From: a virus
Length of the DNA stretch: 59,728 nt
Virus record (IMG/VR): IMGVR_UViG_3300048925_000679
Location: 1-59,728 of that record
Direction: 5' to 3' (one strand)
The notes under the pieces are model-generated. The model saw only the letters and a list, made by a program, of their open reading frames with translations. It was not told where the DNA came from and did no database searches. The first letter of the stretch is position 1. Each line of letters opens with the position of its first letter. Below, piece by piece: positions 1-7,189 of this stretch. A program made the position numbers and the translations under genes.

Positions 1-1116
1 ATGGCAAGCATTTCGGAACGCACCAAGTCAGACGGCACGACCGCGTTCGTCGTCTCCTACCGCTTCGGCGGTAAAGGCTCCAAGCAGGGATCACTGGCCT
101 TCGACCACAAACCCACCGCGGAGGCGTTCAAAGCCGCCGTGAACGTCCACGGCGCCGAGAAAGCCCTCCGCATGCACGGGGTGGATCCGAGCCCGCGAGG
201 AACGAAATCAGCCCTCACCGTCGCCGGGTGGGTGCGTAAGCACATCGACCAACTGACCGGGGTGGAGCAGTACACCCTCGACAAGTACGAGTCCTATCTG
301 AAGAACGACATCATCCCCGCGTTCGGGGACATCCCGCTGTCGAGCCTGACTGAGGATGACATTGCGGCGTGGGTGAAGCACATGGAAACCCACGGAGGGC
401 GGGACCAGAAGGGTCATGCCCCGAAGACGATCCGCAACAAGTACGGGTTCCTAAGCGGCGCGTTGAACGCGGCCGTCCCGAAACACCTCCCCACCAACCC
501 GGCGGCGAATCGCCGGCTGCCCCGCGGGGACGCCGAAGACAACCACGACATGCGGATGCTGTCACGTGACGAATTCAGGGCCTTGCTAGATGCCACGGCG
601 GATCAGTGGAAGCCGATGGTGGAGTTCCTGGTGGCGTCAGGAACCCGGTGGGGGGAGGCGTCCGCGCTGCAACCCAAACACATCGACGTCCAGTCCGGGC
701 TGGTGATGATCCGACAAGCCTGGAAGTATTCGCCGACGAAGGGCTACACCCTCGGCCCCCCGAAGACGAAACGGTCCCGCCGCAACGTGGAGGTCCCGGT
801 CCGGTTGTTGGAGAAGTTGGATTTGTCGGGGGAGTTCGTGTTCACCAACCGTGACGGCGGCCCGGTCCGGTACCCACGGTTTTGGCGGCACGTCTGGAAT
901 CCCGCAGTGGAGAATTCTGGCCTGAACCCGCGGCCCACACCGCACGACCTACGCCACACCTACGCAAGTTGGCATCTCTCCGGGGGAACCCCGATCACGG
1001 TGGTATCCCGGCAGATGGGTCACGAGAACATTTCCATCACCGCCGACACCTACGCCGACATCGACCGCGTCTCCTCCCGCGCCGCCGCGGAGTTCATGGA
1101 CACCATGCTCGACTAA
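1..1116 (+). CDS. int: Tyrosine-family phage integrase
   Basis: Site-specific recombinase that would insert and, with a helper, excise the phage at its att site. The 371-residue length is normal for the family. Residues 12-50 look like an arm-type DNA-binding beta-sheet domain, 72-165 like the SAM-like core-binding domain, and 185-370 are the catalytic domain. Visible catalytic residues are R216 (GTRWGE), a Lys near 255-257, H315 and R318 (HDLRH), H341 (GHENI) and the nucleophile Y351. Nothing is missing, so it should be active. The gene begins at base 1, so its promoter and attP/attL lie outside the window. Its stop overlaps the stop of the convergent lipoprotein gene. Confidence 0.96.
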   Translation: MASISERTKSDGTTAFVVSYRFGGKGSKQGSLAFDHKPTAEAFKAAVNVHGAEKALRMHGVDPSPRGTKSALTVAGWVRKHIDQLTGVEQYTLDKYESYLKNDIIPAFGDIPLSSLTEDDIAAWVKHMETHGGRDQKGHAPKTIRNKYGFLSGALNAAVPKHLPTNPAANRRLPRGDAEDNHDMRMLSRDEFRALLDATADQWKPMVEFLVASGTRWGEASALQPKHIDVQSGLVMIRQAWKYSPTKGYTLGPPKTKRSRRNVEVPVRLLEKLDLSGEFVFTNRDGGPVRYPRFWRHVWNPAVENSGLNPRPTPHDLRHTYASWHLSGGTPITVVSRQMGHENISITADTYADIDRVSSRAAAEFMDTMLD

Positions 1117-1475
1117 CTGCCGTTGACGAACCGTGGGCATGCCACCGCCACAGCGGCGCGGATGAACTGGTCGGCCTGCACTGGTGTCCAGCTCTGCCGG
1201 GCCGACAACTCTTTAGCGACCGCGCTTATCGGGGTGCCCGGATGCAATATGAACGTCGTGCACACCATCTCCATCAGGTGACGTGCCTCCGGCTCAGCAA
1301 CGGGCACGCCATGTAGGAGGGACATCAGGTCGTCAGGGGGTTGTGTTGTCGTGGCGACGACAGTCGACGTCGGCGGTGCTGCGCTGGTAGTCGGTGTGGT
1401 GTTGACCTGGACTGTGCAACCCGATGTGAGAATGGCGGCCAGCACCGCTGATGCGATGAGGGCAAAGATTCTCAT
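1113..1475 (-). CDS. DUF732-like secreted lipoprotein
   Basis: A 120-residue predicted lipoprotein: a short basic start, a hydrophobic segment and the lipobox LTSGC (Cys about 20), then a Thr/Pro-rich linker and a small helical domain with two Cys. The overall pattern resembles mycobacterial DUF732 proteins, which are surface-located and of unknown role. The start is supported by a strong Shine-Dalgarno (GGAGGTGGGG) just upstream. It is transcribed leftward like the repressor and sits next to int, which suggests expression in the lysogen. Surface display or exclusion is inference only. Confidence 0.75.
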   Translation of the reverse strand: MRIFALIASAVLAAILTSGCTVQVNTTPTTSAAPPTSTVVATTTQPPDDLMSLLHGVPVAEPEARHLMEMVCTTFILHPGTPISAVAKELSARQSWTPVQADQFIRAAVAVACPRFVNGS

Positions 1476-1549
1476 GGCCCCACCTCCTGCTTAGTAACGA
1501 TTGAATAACGGCTGTGGAAACGCTGCCGATCTTAATGGCCGGGGGGTAA

Positions 1550-1584
1550 ATTTCGTTGCGGGTAGGGGAAGATCGCAACGAAAT
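1550..1584. promoter_or_regulatory. Perfect 11-bp inverted repeat upstream of the lipoprotein gene
   Basis: ATTTCGTTGCG at 1550-1560 is mirrored by CGCAACGAAAT at 1574-1584 with a 13-base centre. It lies between the leftward lipoprotein gene and the small rightward frame at 1608. It could be an operator or a hairpin. There is no T-run on either side, so a terminator is less likely. Confidence 0.6.
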
Positions 1585-1607
1585 CCGTAGGTACATATGA
1601 CCTTTCC

Positions 1608-1826
1608 ATGCCTACATGGCCTAACATCGCCTTGCTGACGGGCCTCATGTCAGACCCTCCAGACATCACTGAACTACGCCGAGAGCTACTCCTTCGGGTC
1701 GAAGCTCACCCAATCAGAACATGGTCAGCCAACCTGCTCGTCACCATCATCGCTGTCCTCGATCTTGTCGGGCCCGAACTCCCGCCCGAGCCCGGCAAGC
1801 GGGTCCACCTCCGGGTCGTCAGATGA
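1608..1826 (+). CDS. Possible small leaderless gene overlapping the repressor 3' end
   Basis: A 72-codon frame whose middle (about residues 14-60) looks like a helical, partly hydrophobic small protein. It overlaps the antisense 3' end of the repressor by 102 bases. There is no Shine-Dalgarno. A -10-like TATGAC ends 6 bases before the ATG, the same spacing seen at other lysogeny-type genes in this window. An internal ATG at 1647 is an alternative start. It could still be a chance frame opposite the acidic tail of the repressor. Confidence 0.3.
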   Translation: MPTWPNIALLTGLMSDPPDITELRRELLLRVEAHPIRTWSANLLVTIIAVLDLVGPELPPEPGKRVHLRVVR

Positions 1827-2207
1827 AGGCACCTCCTCGGCTTGTCCCGTTTGAGTCTGTGCTCCCGGGGCCGGGGCGTCAGTAGTAGATAAGGCATGTG
1901 CAGCTCCTTTCATTCGTCGCCGGATCTCGGCGAGTAGTTCGTCGTCGGCTAGGTCGGAAGCACTCCTGCCAATCTCGATAGCTTCTGCGGCGTCTGTCGC
2001 GTCTAGGTAGTTGGCCGCGACCAAGGCTTCAACAGCCGGCCGCCGCCAATTGCGAGCGATTGCTATGACGGATTCAACGCTGGGCCGCACCTTGCCTGTT
2101 TTCCATCGTGAAACGGTTCCCGCATCGACCTGAGCGATACGAGCGATTTCAGCTCCGGCCGCGTTGTCGGTCACTCGTACTAGGTAGTCCCAGAAGGTTT
2201 CAGGCAC
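1725..2207 (-). CDS. Immunity repressor (helix-turn-helix)
   Basis: A 160-residue DNA-binding protein. Residues 17-50 form an HTH whose recognition segment reads VDAGTVSRWKTGK; residues 60-105 are helical and probably dimerise; the C-terminus is acidic and low-complexity. It starts with GTG at 2207. It has no clear Shine-Dalgarno, but a TAACCT hexamer ends 6 bases upstream, suggesting a leaderless mRNA. It is divergent from the Cro-like gene at 2456, with palindromic operators between. This placement and the HTH make it the likely maintenance repressor of the early operon. Confidence 0.85.
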   Translation of the reverse strand: MPETFWDYLVRVTDNAAGAEIARIAQVDAGTVSRWKTGKVRPSVESVIAIARNWRRPAVEALVAANYLDATDAAEAIEIGRSASDLADDELLAEIRRRMKGAAHALSTTDAPAPGAQTQTGQAEEVPSSDDPEVDPLAGLGREFGPDKIEDSDDGDEQVG

Positions 2208-2213
2208 GGACTC

Positions 2214-2219
2214 AGGTTA
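2214..2219 (-). promoter_or_regulatory. Predicted -10 of the repressor promoter
   Basis: Read leftward this is TAACCT, which fits the TANNNT pattern of actinobacterial -10 elements, followed by 6 bases and then the GTG start at 2207. No convincing -35 is seen. Confidence 0.4.
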
Positions 2220-2324
2220 TTGCACGCATGCCACCCATTGGGGACCCATAACCGGCGTTGCGTCTATGCAAGCGCACTGGTCATCTAATTACACGCCTGC
2301 GATTCTGCAGCTAGGACGGCATAG

Positions 2325-2340
2325 GCGCTTGCGCAAGCGC
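2325..2340. promoter_or_regulatory. Palindromic operator candidate in the immunity region
   Basis: GCGCTTGCGCAAGCGC is a perfect 16-bp palindrome. A matching half-site, GCAAGCGC, lies at 2268-2275 nearer the repressor gene. The position between divergent repressor and Cro-like genes suggests a binding site for one or both. Confidence 0.55.
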
Positions 2341-2368
2341 TGCGTTATCAAATCGTGACCTTTAATGA

Positions 2369-2397
2369 TTGCATGCACGCCTAGGCGTGCGTACAGT
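2369..2397 (+). promoter_or_regulatory. Early rightward promoter with operator in its spacer
   Basis: TTGCAT (2369-2374) and TACAGT (2392-2397) are separated by exactly 17 bases, a good sigma-A-type promoter. The spacer contains the perfect palindrome GCACGCCTAGGCGTGC at 2375-2390. A protein bound there would block RNA polymerase directly. Related half-sites (CACGCCTGCG about 2292, GCACGC about 2222) lie upstream. It should drive the Cro-like gene and the long early operon. Confidence 0.75.
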
Positions 2398-2455
2398 CCT
2401 AGTCGTGCCCGCAATAACGCAGGCAGGGGCACTAAATCAAGGGAGTAGGTGACTG

Positions 2456-2698
2456 GTGTTGGCCACCTTGGAGATCAACCCGACAGGACTCGCCAAGATC
2501 CGGCGCCTAGCTGGAATCAAGCTCGATCACCAATTCGCAGCGCTCATCAAAGTCGATCCCGGAACCGTCTCGCGGGTCCTCACCGGGAAGAGCGCACCTG
2601 GGCCGCGGTTCATTGCTGGGTGTGTCGAGGCGTTTGGCGCCGATTGCTTCACCGACTTGTTTGTCGTCGTACCCGACGACGAGAACCCGGCTGCATAA
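2456..2698 (+). CDS. Cro-like HTH regulator, first early gene
   Basis: An 80-residue HTH protein with GTG start preceded by GGGAG. Its recognition segment, VDPGTVSRVLTGK, is nearly the same as VDAGTVSRWKTGK in the divergent repressor, so the two probably bind the same operators. Its place as first gene after the early promoter is that of Cro in lambdoid switches. The role is inferred from context and sequence likeness. Confidence 0.8.
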   Translation: MLATLEINPTGLAKIRRLAGIKLDHQFAALIKVDPGTVSRVLTGKSAPGPRFIAGCVEAFGADCFTDLFVVVPDDENPAA

Positions 2699-2701
2699 AG
2701 C

Positions 2702-2734
2702 AAAAGCCCCCAACCCGGTCCAGGGGTTGAGGGC
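2702..2734 (-). terminator. Hairpin between Cro-like and antirepressor genes, terminator-like leftward
   Basis: GCCCCCAACCC (2706-2716) pairs with GGGGTTGAGGGC (2723-2734) apart from one mismatch. On the leftward strand the stem is followed by TTTTGCTTT, as in an intrinsic terminator. It may stop antisense transcription into the switch or act as a rightward attenuator. Confidence 0.45.
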
Positions 2735-2758
2735 GTCGACACCAGAGAAGGAGTCTCC

Positions 2759-3700
2759 GTGTCAGATCAACAGTCTACGGCGTGCACGACGCCAGACAAG
2801 CAGCGCTACCGATCGCAAGCGGAAGCCAACCGGGCAGAACGTAGCCGCCGTTCACACACAGGTCGTCTGTACCCGTACGAATGCGCCTCGGGTGAGCACT
2901 GGCACTTGACCCACCACGCGCCGGCCAAGCAGTTGGCCGTGTTCAATCACGACAACGGCGCGCCAGGGCTGACCGCAGTCTGCAACCAGTTCGATGGCCA
3001 CAACGTCCGCCACGTCATCGCCGAAGTGCCAGTGTGGATCGGGCGCGACGTATGCGAAGCGATAGGCATCAAGGCCTACCGGGACGCTCTGGCCCAACTT
3101 GATGCCGACGAAAGGGTGTCGGTGGTCGTCGACACCCTTGGTGGACCACAGGGAATGACCGCGGTCACCGAGGCCGGCATCTACTCCCTGATGTTCATCA
3201 GCCGGTCGGACAAGGTGAAGCCGTTCAAGCGATGGCTGACTCACGAGGTGCTGCCGCAGATCCGCAAGACGGGCCGGTATGAAGCTGAGCGCGCGAGCAT
3301 GGCCCTACCGGACCGCAAGACGTTGGCCCAATGGGTTGTCGACGCCGAGACGCGAGCCGAGTGCGCGGAAGCGAAGGTCGCTGAGCTTGAGCCAAAGGCT
3401 GAGTTCTACGACGAGCTGATGGACGCCGACGGCACCTACTCGTTTCTGGCGGTGTCGAAGATGATCGGTTGGGGCCGCAACACGATGATGCGGGAGCTTC
3501 GGCGCAACGGCGTTCTCCAGTCCAACAATCTTCCGTATCAGCGATATGAGCATCACTTCAAGGTGACGCCGCAGACTTACAAGAACCGCAAGACCGGCGA
3601 GACGGTGCCGACTGCAACAACTTCGGTGTGGCCCAGCGGCATCGAGTTCATCAAACGCAAGCTGGCTGGCGCGCTGGAATTAGCGAAGGTGACTTCATGA
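2759..3700 (+). CDS. Antirepressor with Bro-N and KilAC domains
   Basis: A 313-residue protein. Residues 62-165 resemble the Bro-N fold (VWIGRDVCEAIG, then GIYSLMFISRS and FKRWLTHEVLPQIR), and 200-305 resemble a KilAC C-terminal domain. Proteins of this type bind DNA or repressors and favour lytic growth. The N-terminal 55 residues are an extra module with a YECASGEHWHLTH motif like short actinobacterial phage proteins, so this looks like a fusion. GTG start at 2759 after GAAGGAG. It is the second gene of the early operon. Confidence 0.85.
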   Translation: MSDQQSTACTTPDKQRYRSQAEANRAERSRRSHTGRLYPYECASGEHWHLTHHAPAKQLAVFNHDNGAPGLTAVCNQFDGHNVRHVIAEVPVWIGRDVCEAIGIKAYRDALAQLDADERVSVVVDTLGGPQGMTAVTEAGIYSLMFISRSDKVKPFKRWLTHEVLPQIRKTGRYEAERASMALPDRKTLAQWVVDAETRAECAEAKVAELEPKAEFYDELMDADGTYSFLAVSKMIGWGRNTMMRELRRNGVLQSNNLPYQRYEHHFKVTPQTYKNRKTGETVPTATTSVWPSGIEFIKRKLAGALELAKVTS

Positions 3701-3969
3701 GGTGGTTGACGCCGGCTGAGGCCGCTGAAGTGATCGGTCTCCCTGATCACTGGGATAAGGAACGGTGGGTTCGGGCCCGCTGCAAGTCCGGTGAGATCCG
3801 GGGGAAGCAGATCAGCCGCGGGGTGTGGCGGATCAGCGAGAAAGCCCTACAGGACTATATGGAACCTGATGCGGCGCCGAAGGTTGCACAGGTGGTGGAG
3901 GCGGTTGAGCCGATCAGTTTCATGGCTGGTGTTTCAGCCCGGGCACGGAAACGGGTGAAGACATCATGA
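3697..3969 (+). CDS. Small winged-HTH protein, excisionase-like
   Basis: A 90-residue protein beginning MRWLTPAEAAEVIG, with a first helix-turn-helix and a basic wing (residues 25-50, GEIRGKQISRGVWRIS). The pattern is that of excisionase/MerR-like phage DNA-binding proteins. The start ATG overlaps the antirepressor stop (ATGA), so the two are translationally coupled. It is the best candidate in the window for a recombination directionality factor, though an early regulator is equally possible. Confidence 0.65.
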   Translation: MRWLTPAEAAEVIGLPDHWDKERWVRARCKSGEIRGKQISRGVWRISEKALQDYMEPDAAPKVAQVVEAVEPISFMAGVSARARKRVKTS

Positions 3970-4304
3970 GTGTCCCAAGCTGGCCGACCGACGTGGTACC
4001 CGAGTGGTATCCGGTGCACGCCCGCAACACAGAGCGTGTGTTACCTCGCGGCATCTTCGACTGCTACGGCCCTGACGGGGAGAAGATCGACACCCCGACC
4101 GACCACCGCATGTTGTGGTACGTGCGGGATGAACTCTTAGGGGTGAGTACCCCGTATGTGCGTGAGGTGTTCCAGTTTCTGAACGACTACCTCAGTGCTA
4201 CGTGCCAGCATCACTGGCGATCATACGAATCCGAGGCAGGTTACTGCGGTGCTCACCGTCAGTGCCTGTGGTGCAACGACGTTGAGTGGATCGAGGAATC
4301 ATGA
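3966..4304 (+). CDS. Early protein of unknown function (112 aa)
   Basis: Not recognised. The first half has many aromatic and acidic residues. The end is Cys-rich, with C79, C91, C97 and C100 (numbering approximate) and His residues between, so a metal site is possible. It overlaps both neighbours by 4 bases in the ATGA arrangement of this operon. Confidence 0.7.
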   Translation: MSVPSWPTDVVPEWYPVHARNTERVLPRGIFDCYGPDGEKIDTPTDHRMLWYVRDELLGVSTPYVREVFQFLNDYLSATCQHHWRSYESEAGYCGAHRQCLWCNDVEWIEES

Positions 4305-4597
4305 GCGACCGTAAGTCGCATGGCTGCGATCGTGTTTGCAGATGCGCAGAGATGGTTGAACCGTCAGAGTCTGTTTCTCCTGTGTCTGCGTACCGGCAGT
4401 TGGATGACCTACAGCGTGAACACCAAACCCTCCTAGAGGATTTCGCGGTCGTGGATCAGGAGAACATCGGTTTGCGCGCCCGGCTTGAAGAGCTGGAAGG
4501 CCAAGTTGTGTTGGCTCGGGATGAGGTGACCCGGCAGCATTCCGCTATCCAGGCTCTTGTTGCTGAGGCCTGGCGCCTACAGGAGGCCCGGTCGTGA
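4301..4597 (+). CDS. Coiled-coil early protein (98 aa)
   Basis: Residues 34-95 are a run of heptad-like helix (LDDLQREHQTLL, LRARLEELEG), predicted to form a coiled coil. Two Cys pairs near the N-terminus (about residues 9 and 13-15) may bind metal. The start at 4301 is chosen for its ATGA overlap with the upstream stop. No family recognised. Confidence 0.65.
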   Translation: MSDRKSHGCDRVCRCAEMVEPSESVSPVSAYRQLDDLQREHQTLLEDFAVVDQENIGLRARLEELEGQVVLARDEVTRQHSAIQALVAEAWRLQEARS

Positions 4598-4749
4598 GTA
4601 CTGCGTTGTGGGTGATTGGGTTGTGGTTGTTGCTGATTGGTGCGGTGTTGGCGTTCGGGTGGCGGCTCGCATCCATCCAGGACCGTGAGGTGCGGCCACC
4701 GACAAACTACTGTCCGGATGATCTGTCACGTGAGGACTGGGCGCAATGA
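4594..4749 (+). CDS. Small single-pass membrane protein (51 aa)
   Basis: The GTG start overlaps the upstream stop (GTGA) and its own stop overlaps the next ATG. Residues 4-25 are one strongly hydrophobic helix rich in Leu, Trp and Val; the tail is polar and acidic. It is short but fits the overlap rule on both sides, so it is likely real. Function unknown. Confidence 0.6.
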   Translation: MSTALWVIGLWLLLIGAVLAFGWRLASIQDREVRPPTNYCPDDLSREDWAQ

Positions 4750-5033
4750 CCGACCCAGCCGCAGAAGCAGCGGCGCGCGCATGTAGTTACCCGATCGACG
4801 ATCGAGAACTGAACCATACGGGCTCGTGCTTGGTAGCAGCCGCTAGAGAAGCGCTCCAGCCAATCCGGGAGCGCATGGCGATCCTCAGGAATCAGGCCGA
4901 TCAGGTGGAAGTCCGCATGCTCCACGCTGATACCGCAGCGGAGACATCGCGGCATGCAAATCAGTATGCGGGCATAAAGGCCGTGCTTGATGCACTCGCC
5001 CCGCTCGTTTACAAGTCGGAGGAGTTGTCGTGA
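4746..5033 (+). CDS. Early helical protein (95 aa)
   Basis: Mostly helical, with a central segment (residues 35-60) that could be a short coiled coil. No signal peptide or membrane helix. Coupled by 4-base overlaps to both neighbours. No family recognised. Confidence 0.65.
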   Translation: MTDPAAEAAARACSYPIDDRELNHTGSCLVAAAREALQPIRERMAILRNQADQVEVRMLHADTAAETSRHANQYAGIKAVLDALAPLVYKSEELS

Positions 5034-5128
5034 GCACGCTTCGTTATATGGCTGCGATGTTCGGGCCTTCCGTGGTCTACGTGTTCCTGTTCTGGGCATA
5101 CACGGTCATCGCGGGGATACAGCCATGA
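5030..5128 (+). CDS. Tiny membrane protein (32 aa)
   Basis: GTG start with a GTGA overlap upstream and ATGA overlap downstream. Residues 9-29 are a single hydrophobic helix (VVYVFLFWAYTVIAG). It fills exactly the space between two genes, which supports translation. Function unknown. Confidence 0.5.
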   Translation: MSTLRYMAAMFGPSVVYVFLFWAYTVIAGIQP

Positions 5129-5484
5129 GCACCGAATGCCCCACCCTGGCAGAGGTATTGGCCAAGCATTGGGTGAACAACTGCTGGTGGCACTGCGACG
5201 GCGGCACCGCGATGACTCCCGCGACGCACGCGCAGCATCAGGCTGAGATGTGGCGTGAGGCGTGCACGATCAGCACCCTCGAACAACTCGACGAACTTCC
5301 GATCGGGTCGGTAGTGCGCACGACCGAAGAGCGAGTGGCGGTGAAAACCGGTGAGCGGTGGGGAAATCAGAGCGGACACGGATCGTGGTGGAGCGTGGCC
5401 GATGAAGACGAGTTTGATCTCTCCTCGGACGAACTCGATGACCTACCTGCGCTGCTGCTTTTTCACCCGGATTGGAGTAAGTGA
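5125..5484 (+). CDS. Early protein of unknown function (119 aa)
   Basis: Start at 5125 is set by overlap with the upstream gene. The C-terminal half (about 50-118) is rich in acidic and aromatic residues and ends in LLFHPDWSK. A repeated VxTxxxV strand pattern around 60-75 suggests a small beta domain. Similar short proteins with LPxGSVV patterns occur widely in actinophage early regions, with no known function. Confidence 0.65.
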   Translation: MSTECPTLAEVLAKHWVNNCWWHCDGGTAMTPATHAQHQAEMWREACTISTLEQLDELPIGSVVRTTEERVAVKTGERWGNQSGHGSWWSVADEDEFDLSSDELDDLPALLLFHPDWSK

Positions 5485-5765
5485 TGAGTGAGGTTGAGGT
5501 CAGGCCTGATGTAGACCTGAACGAACTGTACGACCAAGACGTGCCGTGCAGTAAGTGCGGAAAGTCCGCACAGTTCATCAGCTTTGGGCATGGCTGCCCG
5601 GTTTCAGGACGGGAGCAGCCGCCGTATTTCAGATGCCTTAAATGTTGGCAGAAGACATACAAACACTATCTTGCGCGCATCGCTTCCCAAGGGTTTATCT
5701 GTTGCTTGATATGTGAAAACCATTTCCCCACGCCGGAATCCTTTTCTGATTACAGGCCCTTCTGA
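5484..5765 (+). CDS. Small zinc-ribbon protein (93 aa)
   Basis: Three CxxC knuckles are visible: CSKC near residue 22, CLKC near 51 and CLIC near 74, plus further Cys and His. This pattern predicts one or two zinc ribbons and nucleic-acid or protein binding. A GTG one codon upstream (5481) is an alternative start; the GGAG at 5474 suits either. Confidence 0.65.
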   Translation: MSEVEVRPDVDLNELYDQDVPCSKCGKSAQFISFGHGCPVSGREQPPYFRCLKCWQKTYKHYLARIASQGFICCLICENHFPTPESFSDYRPF

Positions 5766-6364
5766 TGGCCGCGCGTTGGCTCGGTTCCGTGGTGGGGGCT
5801 GTGGTGGATCGTTCGATCATGTTCGGGTTTGGTGTGGTGGGCCGAATGGCTGGGAAGTCTTGTGTGTCTGGGGAAGTGGAGCGGGCCCGCTTCCGGAACG
5901 AAGCGTTGGCCGCAGCAGAGGAAGAGTTCGAGGTCCACGAGCCCCAGTCTCATGCGGTATTTAGTGATGGGGGTTGGTGGTTTCACAACGAGGATGATCA
6001 CCGGTTTGTGGTGTTGGAGGGTTCGGTGAACTGCCAGCAGTGCGGATGCCCACGCAAAGCCGAGAAGGTCGCCGTCGATCCTGTTGATGCTCAGCATCAT
6101 GGCGGGTATCGGATGGAAGTCCGTGACGGCAACGTCATCCCCATCCCACTCCTGCCGGAGGAGCCGGTGGATCGGGTTGAGGCGATTCTCGAATACCACC
6201 ACCCGTTAGAGCAGCCGCAGTATCGGGATGGCGGGTTGTGGTGCAACTGCGGAACATTCTGCCTCAACCCCGGCAATCATCGCCGGCACGTCGCTCAAGT
6301 GATCGCCAACCTGTACGCCGCTGATGAGCGGGTCGCACCAGTAGTCAGGAAACACCAGCAATGA
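5765..6364 (+). CDS. Early protein with metal-binding Cys pairs (199 aa)
   Basis: Not recognised as a family. The N-terminal 30 residues are mildly hydrophobic. A CQQCGC motif lies near residue 91, and a C-x-C...C set (WCNCGTFC) near 160-165 is followed by NHRRH. The C-terminal part therefore looks zinc-binding. The start ATG overlaps the previous TGA by one base. Confidence 0.65.
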   Translation: MAARWLGSVVGAVVDRSIMFGFGVVGRMAGKSCVSGEVERARFRNEALAAAEEEFEVHEPQSHAVFSDGGWWFHNEDDHRFVVLEGSVNCQQCGCPRKAEKVAVDPVDAQHHGGYRMEVRDGNVIPIPLLPEEPVDRVEAILEYHHPLEQPQYRDGGLWCNCGTFCLNPGNHRRHVAQVIANLYAADERVAPVVRKHQQ

Positions 6365-6564
6365 GCGGCTTTGCGGTAGGTGACCGAATCGGAATCGTCA
6401 AAGGCTCGCTTCAGGGCTACTACGGACATGTCATTCACACCTACCCGAATCTCCTCACTGTCATCGGTGTGCGGCTACAGGGAGATCGGTATGGAGAGAA
6501 CAATCCTCGATTTCTTTCCGGTGAGTGGTACATGCCGACGCACTACTTCGAACACATCGACTGA
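6361..6564 (+). CDS. KOW/SH3-like small protein (67 aa)
   Basis: The sequence FAVGDRIGIVKGSLQGYYGH fits the start of a KOW-type SH3 barrel (VGDxVxIxxGxxxGxxGxV), found in NusG and ribosomal proteins. It may bind RNA, DNA or RNA polymerase. It is the last gene of a tightly overlapped run; the next gene has its own spacer and RBS. Confidence 0.6.
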   Translation: MSGFAVGDRIGIVKGSLQGYYGHVIHTYPNLLTVIGVRLQGDRYGENNPRFLSGEWYMPTHYFEHID

Positions 6565-6588
6565 TCACTAAAAGAGAGAGGCAAGGAA

Positions 6589-6765
6589 ATGAGCACGAAG
6601 TCCGGAGTGGCCGGTAAGACCGTCCCGCAGTTGATCCGCGCCAAGCGTGCGGAGCTGCGTAGGGGAGAGCGGGCCGCGCGTACGGATGCGTACCAATTGG
6701 CGCTGCTGGATTCGCGCCCAGGTTATTCCCGCAAGGAACGCCGACGGTTGTCGATCGCTGCTTGA
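6589..6765 (+). CDS. Small basic protein (58 aa)
   Basis: ATG preceded by an AAGGAAAT ribosome site. The product is very basic (Arg/Lys about one quarter), helical, and ends in GYSRKERRRLSIAA. It could bind nucleic acid. A strong hairpin follows directly. No family recognised. Confidence 0.55.
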   Translation: MSTKSGVAGKTVPQLIRAKRAELRRGERAARTDAYQLALLDSRPGYSRKERRRLSIAA

Positions 6766-6775
6766 TTTTTCGGGG

Positions 6776-6804
6776 CGGTCCCGGAGTTGTGACCTCCGGG
6801 ACCG
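6776..6804 (+). terminator. Perfect 11-bp hairpin in the early operon
   Basis: CGGTCCCGGAG (6776-6786) pairs perfectly with CTCCGGGACCG (6794-6804) around a 7-base loop. No T-run follows, so it is a Rho-independent terminator only in the loose actinobacterial sense. It may instead be an attenuator, mRNA-stability element or protein-binding site between operon segments. Confidence 0.5.
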
Positions 6805-6848
6805 CGACACCCACAACAGAAAACCCCCTTAACGAGAGGAACCAAGAA

Positions 6849-6890
6849 GTGAGCACCGCAAGCATACCTAAGCCCAGGAGGCGGCCATGA
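6849..6890 (+). CDS. Possible 13-aa leader peptide
   Basis: A GTG-started 13-codon frame after GAGAGGAACC. Its body carries AGGAGG, the Shine-Dalgarno for the next gene, and its stop overlaps that ATG. It could couple or pace translation after the hairpin. Confidence 0.3.
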   Translation: MSTASIPKPRRRP

Positions 6891-7189
6891 GCGGCGAAAT
6901 CGAAGCCGGCGCCTACCCGTGGACCCGCGTCTACTCCAGGGACTACACCGAAGTCATCTGGGATTCCCGTAAGGACGAAGGCACGGCTGAGCTGTTCGTC
7001 ATTCGCAGCGGAGAGAACTGGTTGCCCGCGGTGCGTGACTTCAGCCCGAAGGATAGGTGGGCTGGCCGCCTGGAAGTGACGCGAGACGGTGACATCACGG
7101 CAGTATCGGCGGCTCAGGAGATCGAGTTTCTGAATCGCATCCTGGTCTGGCCGAACCCAGCATTCACTGAATCGGGGTACCAGGCATGA
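6887..7189 (+). CDS. Early protein of unknown function (100 aa)
   Basis: ATG preceded by AGGAGG at about 6876. The sequence alternates aromatic, charged and beta-prone residues (WTRVYSRDYTEVIW) and lacks membrane segments. It ends with a 4-base overlap with the next gene. No family recognised. Confidence 0.65.
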   Translation: MSGEIEAGAYPWTRVYSRDYTEVIWDSRKDEGTAELFVIRSGENWLPAVRDFSPKDRWAGRLEVTRDGDITAVSAAQEIEFLNRILVWPNPAFTESGYQA

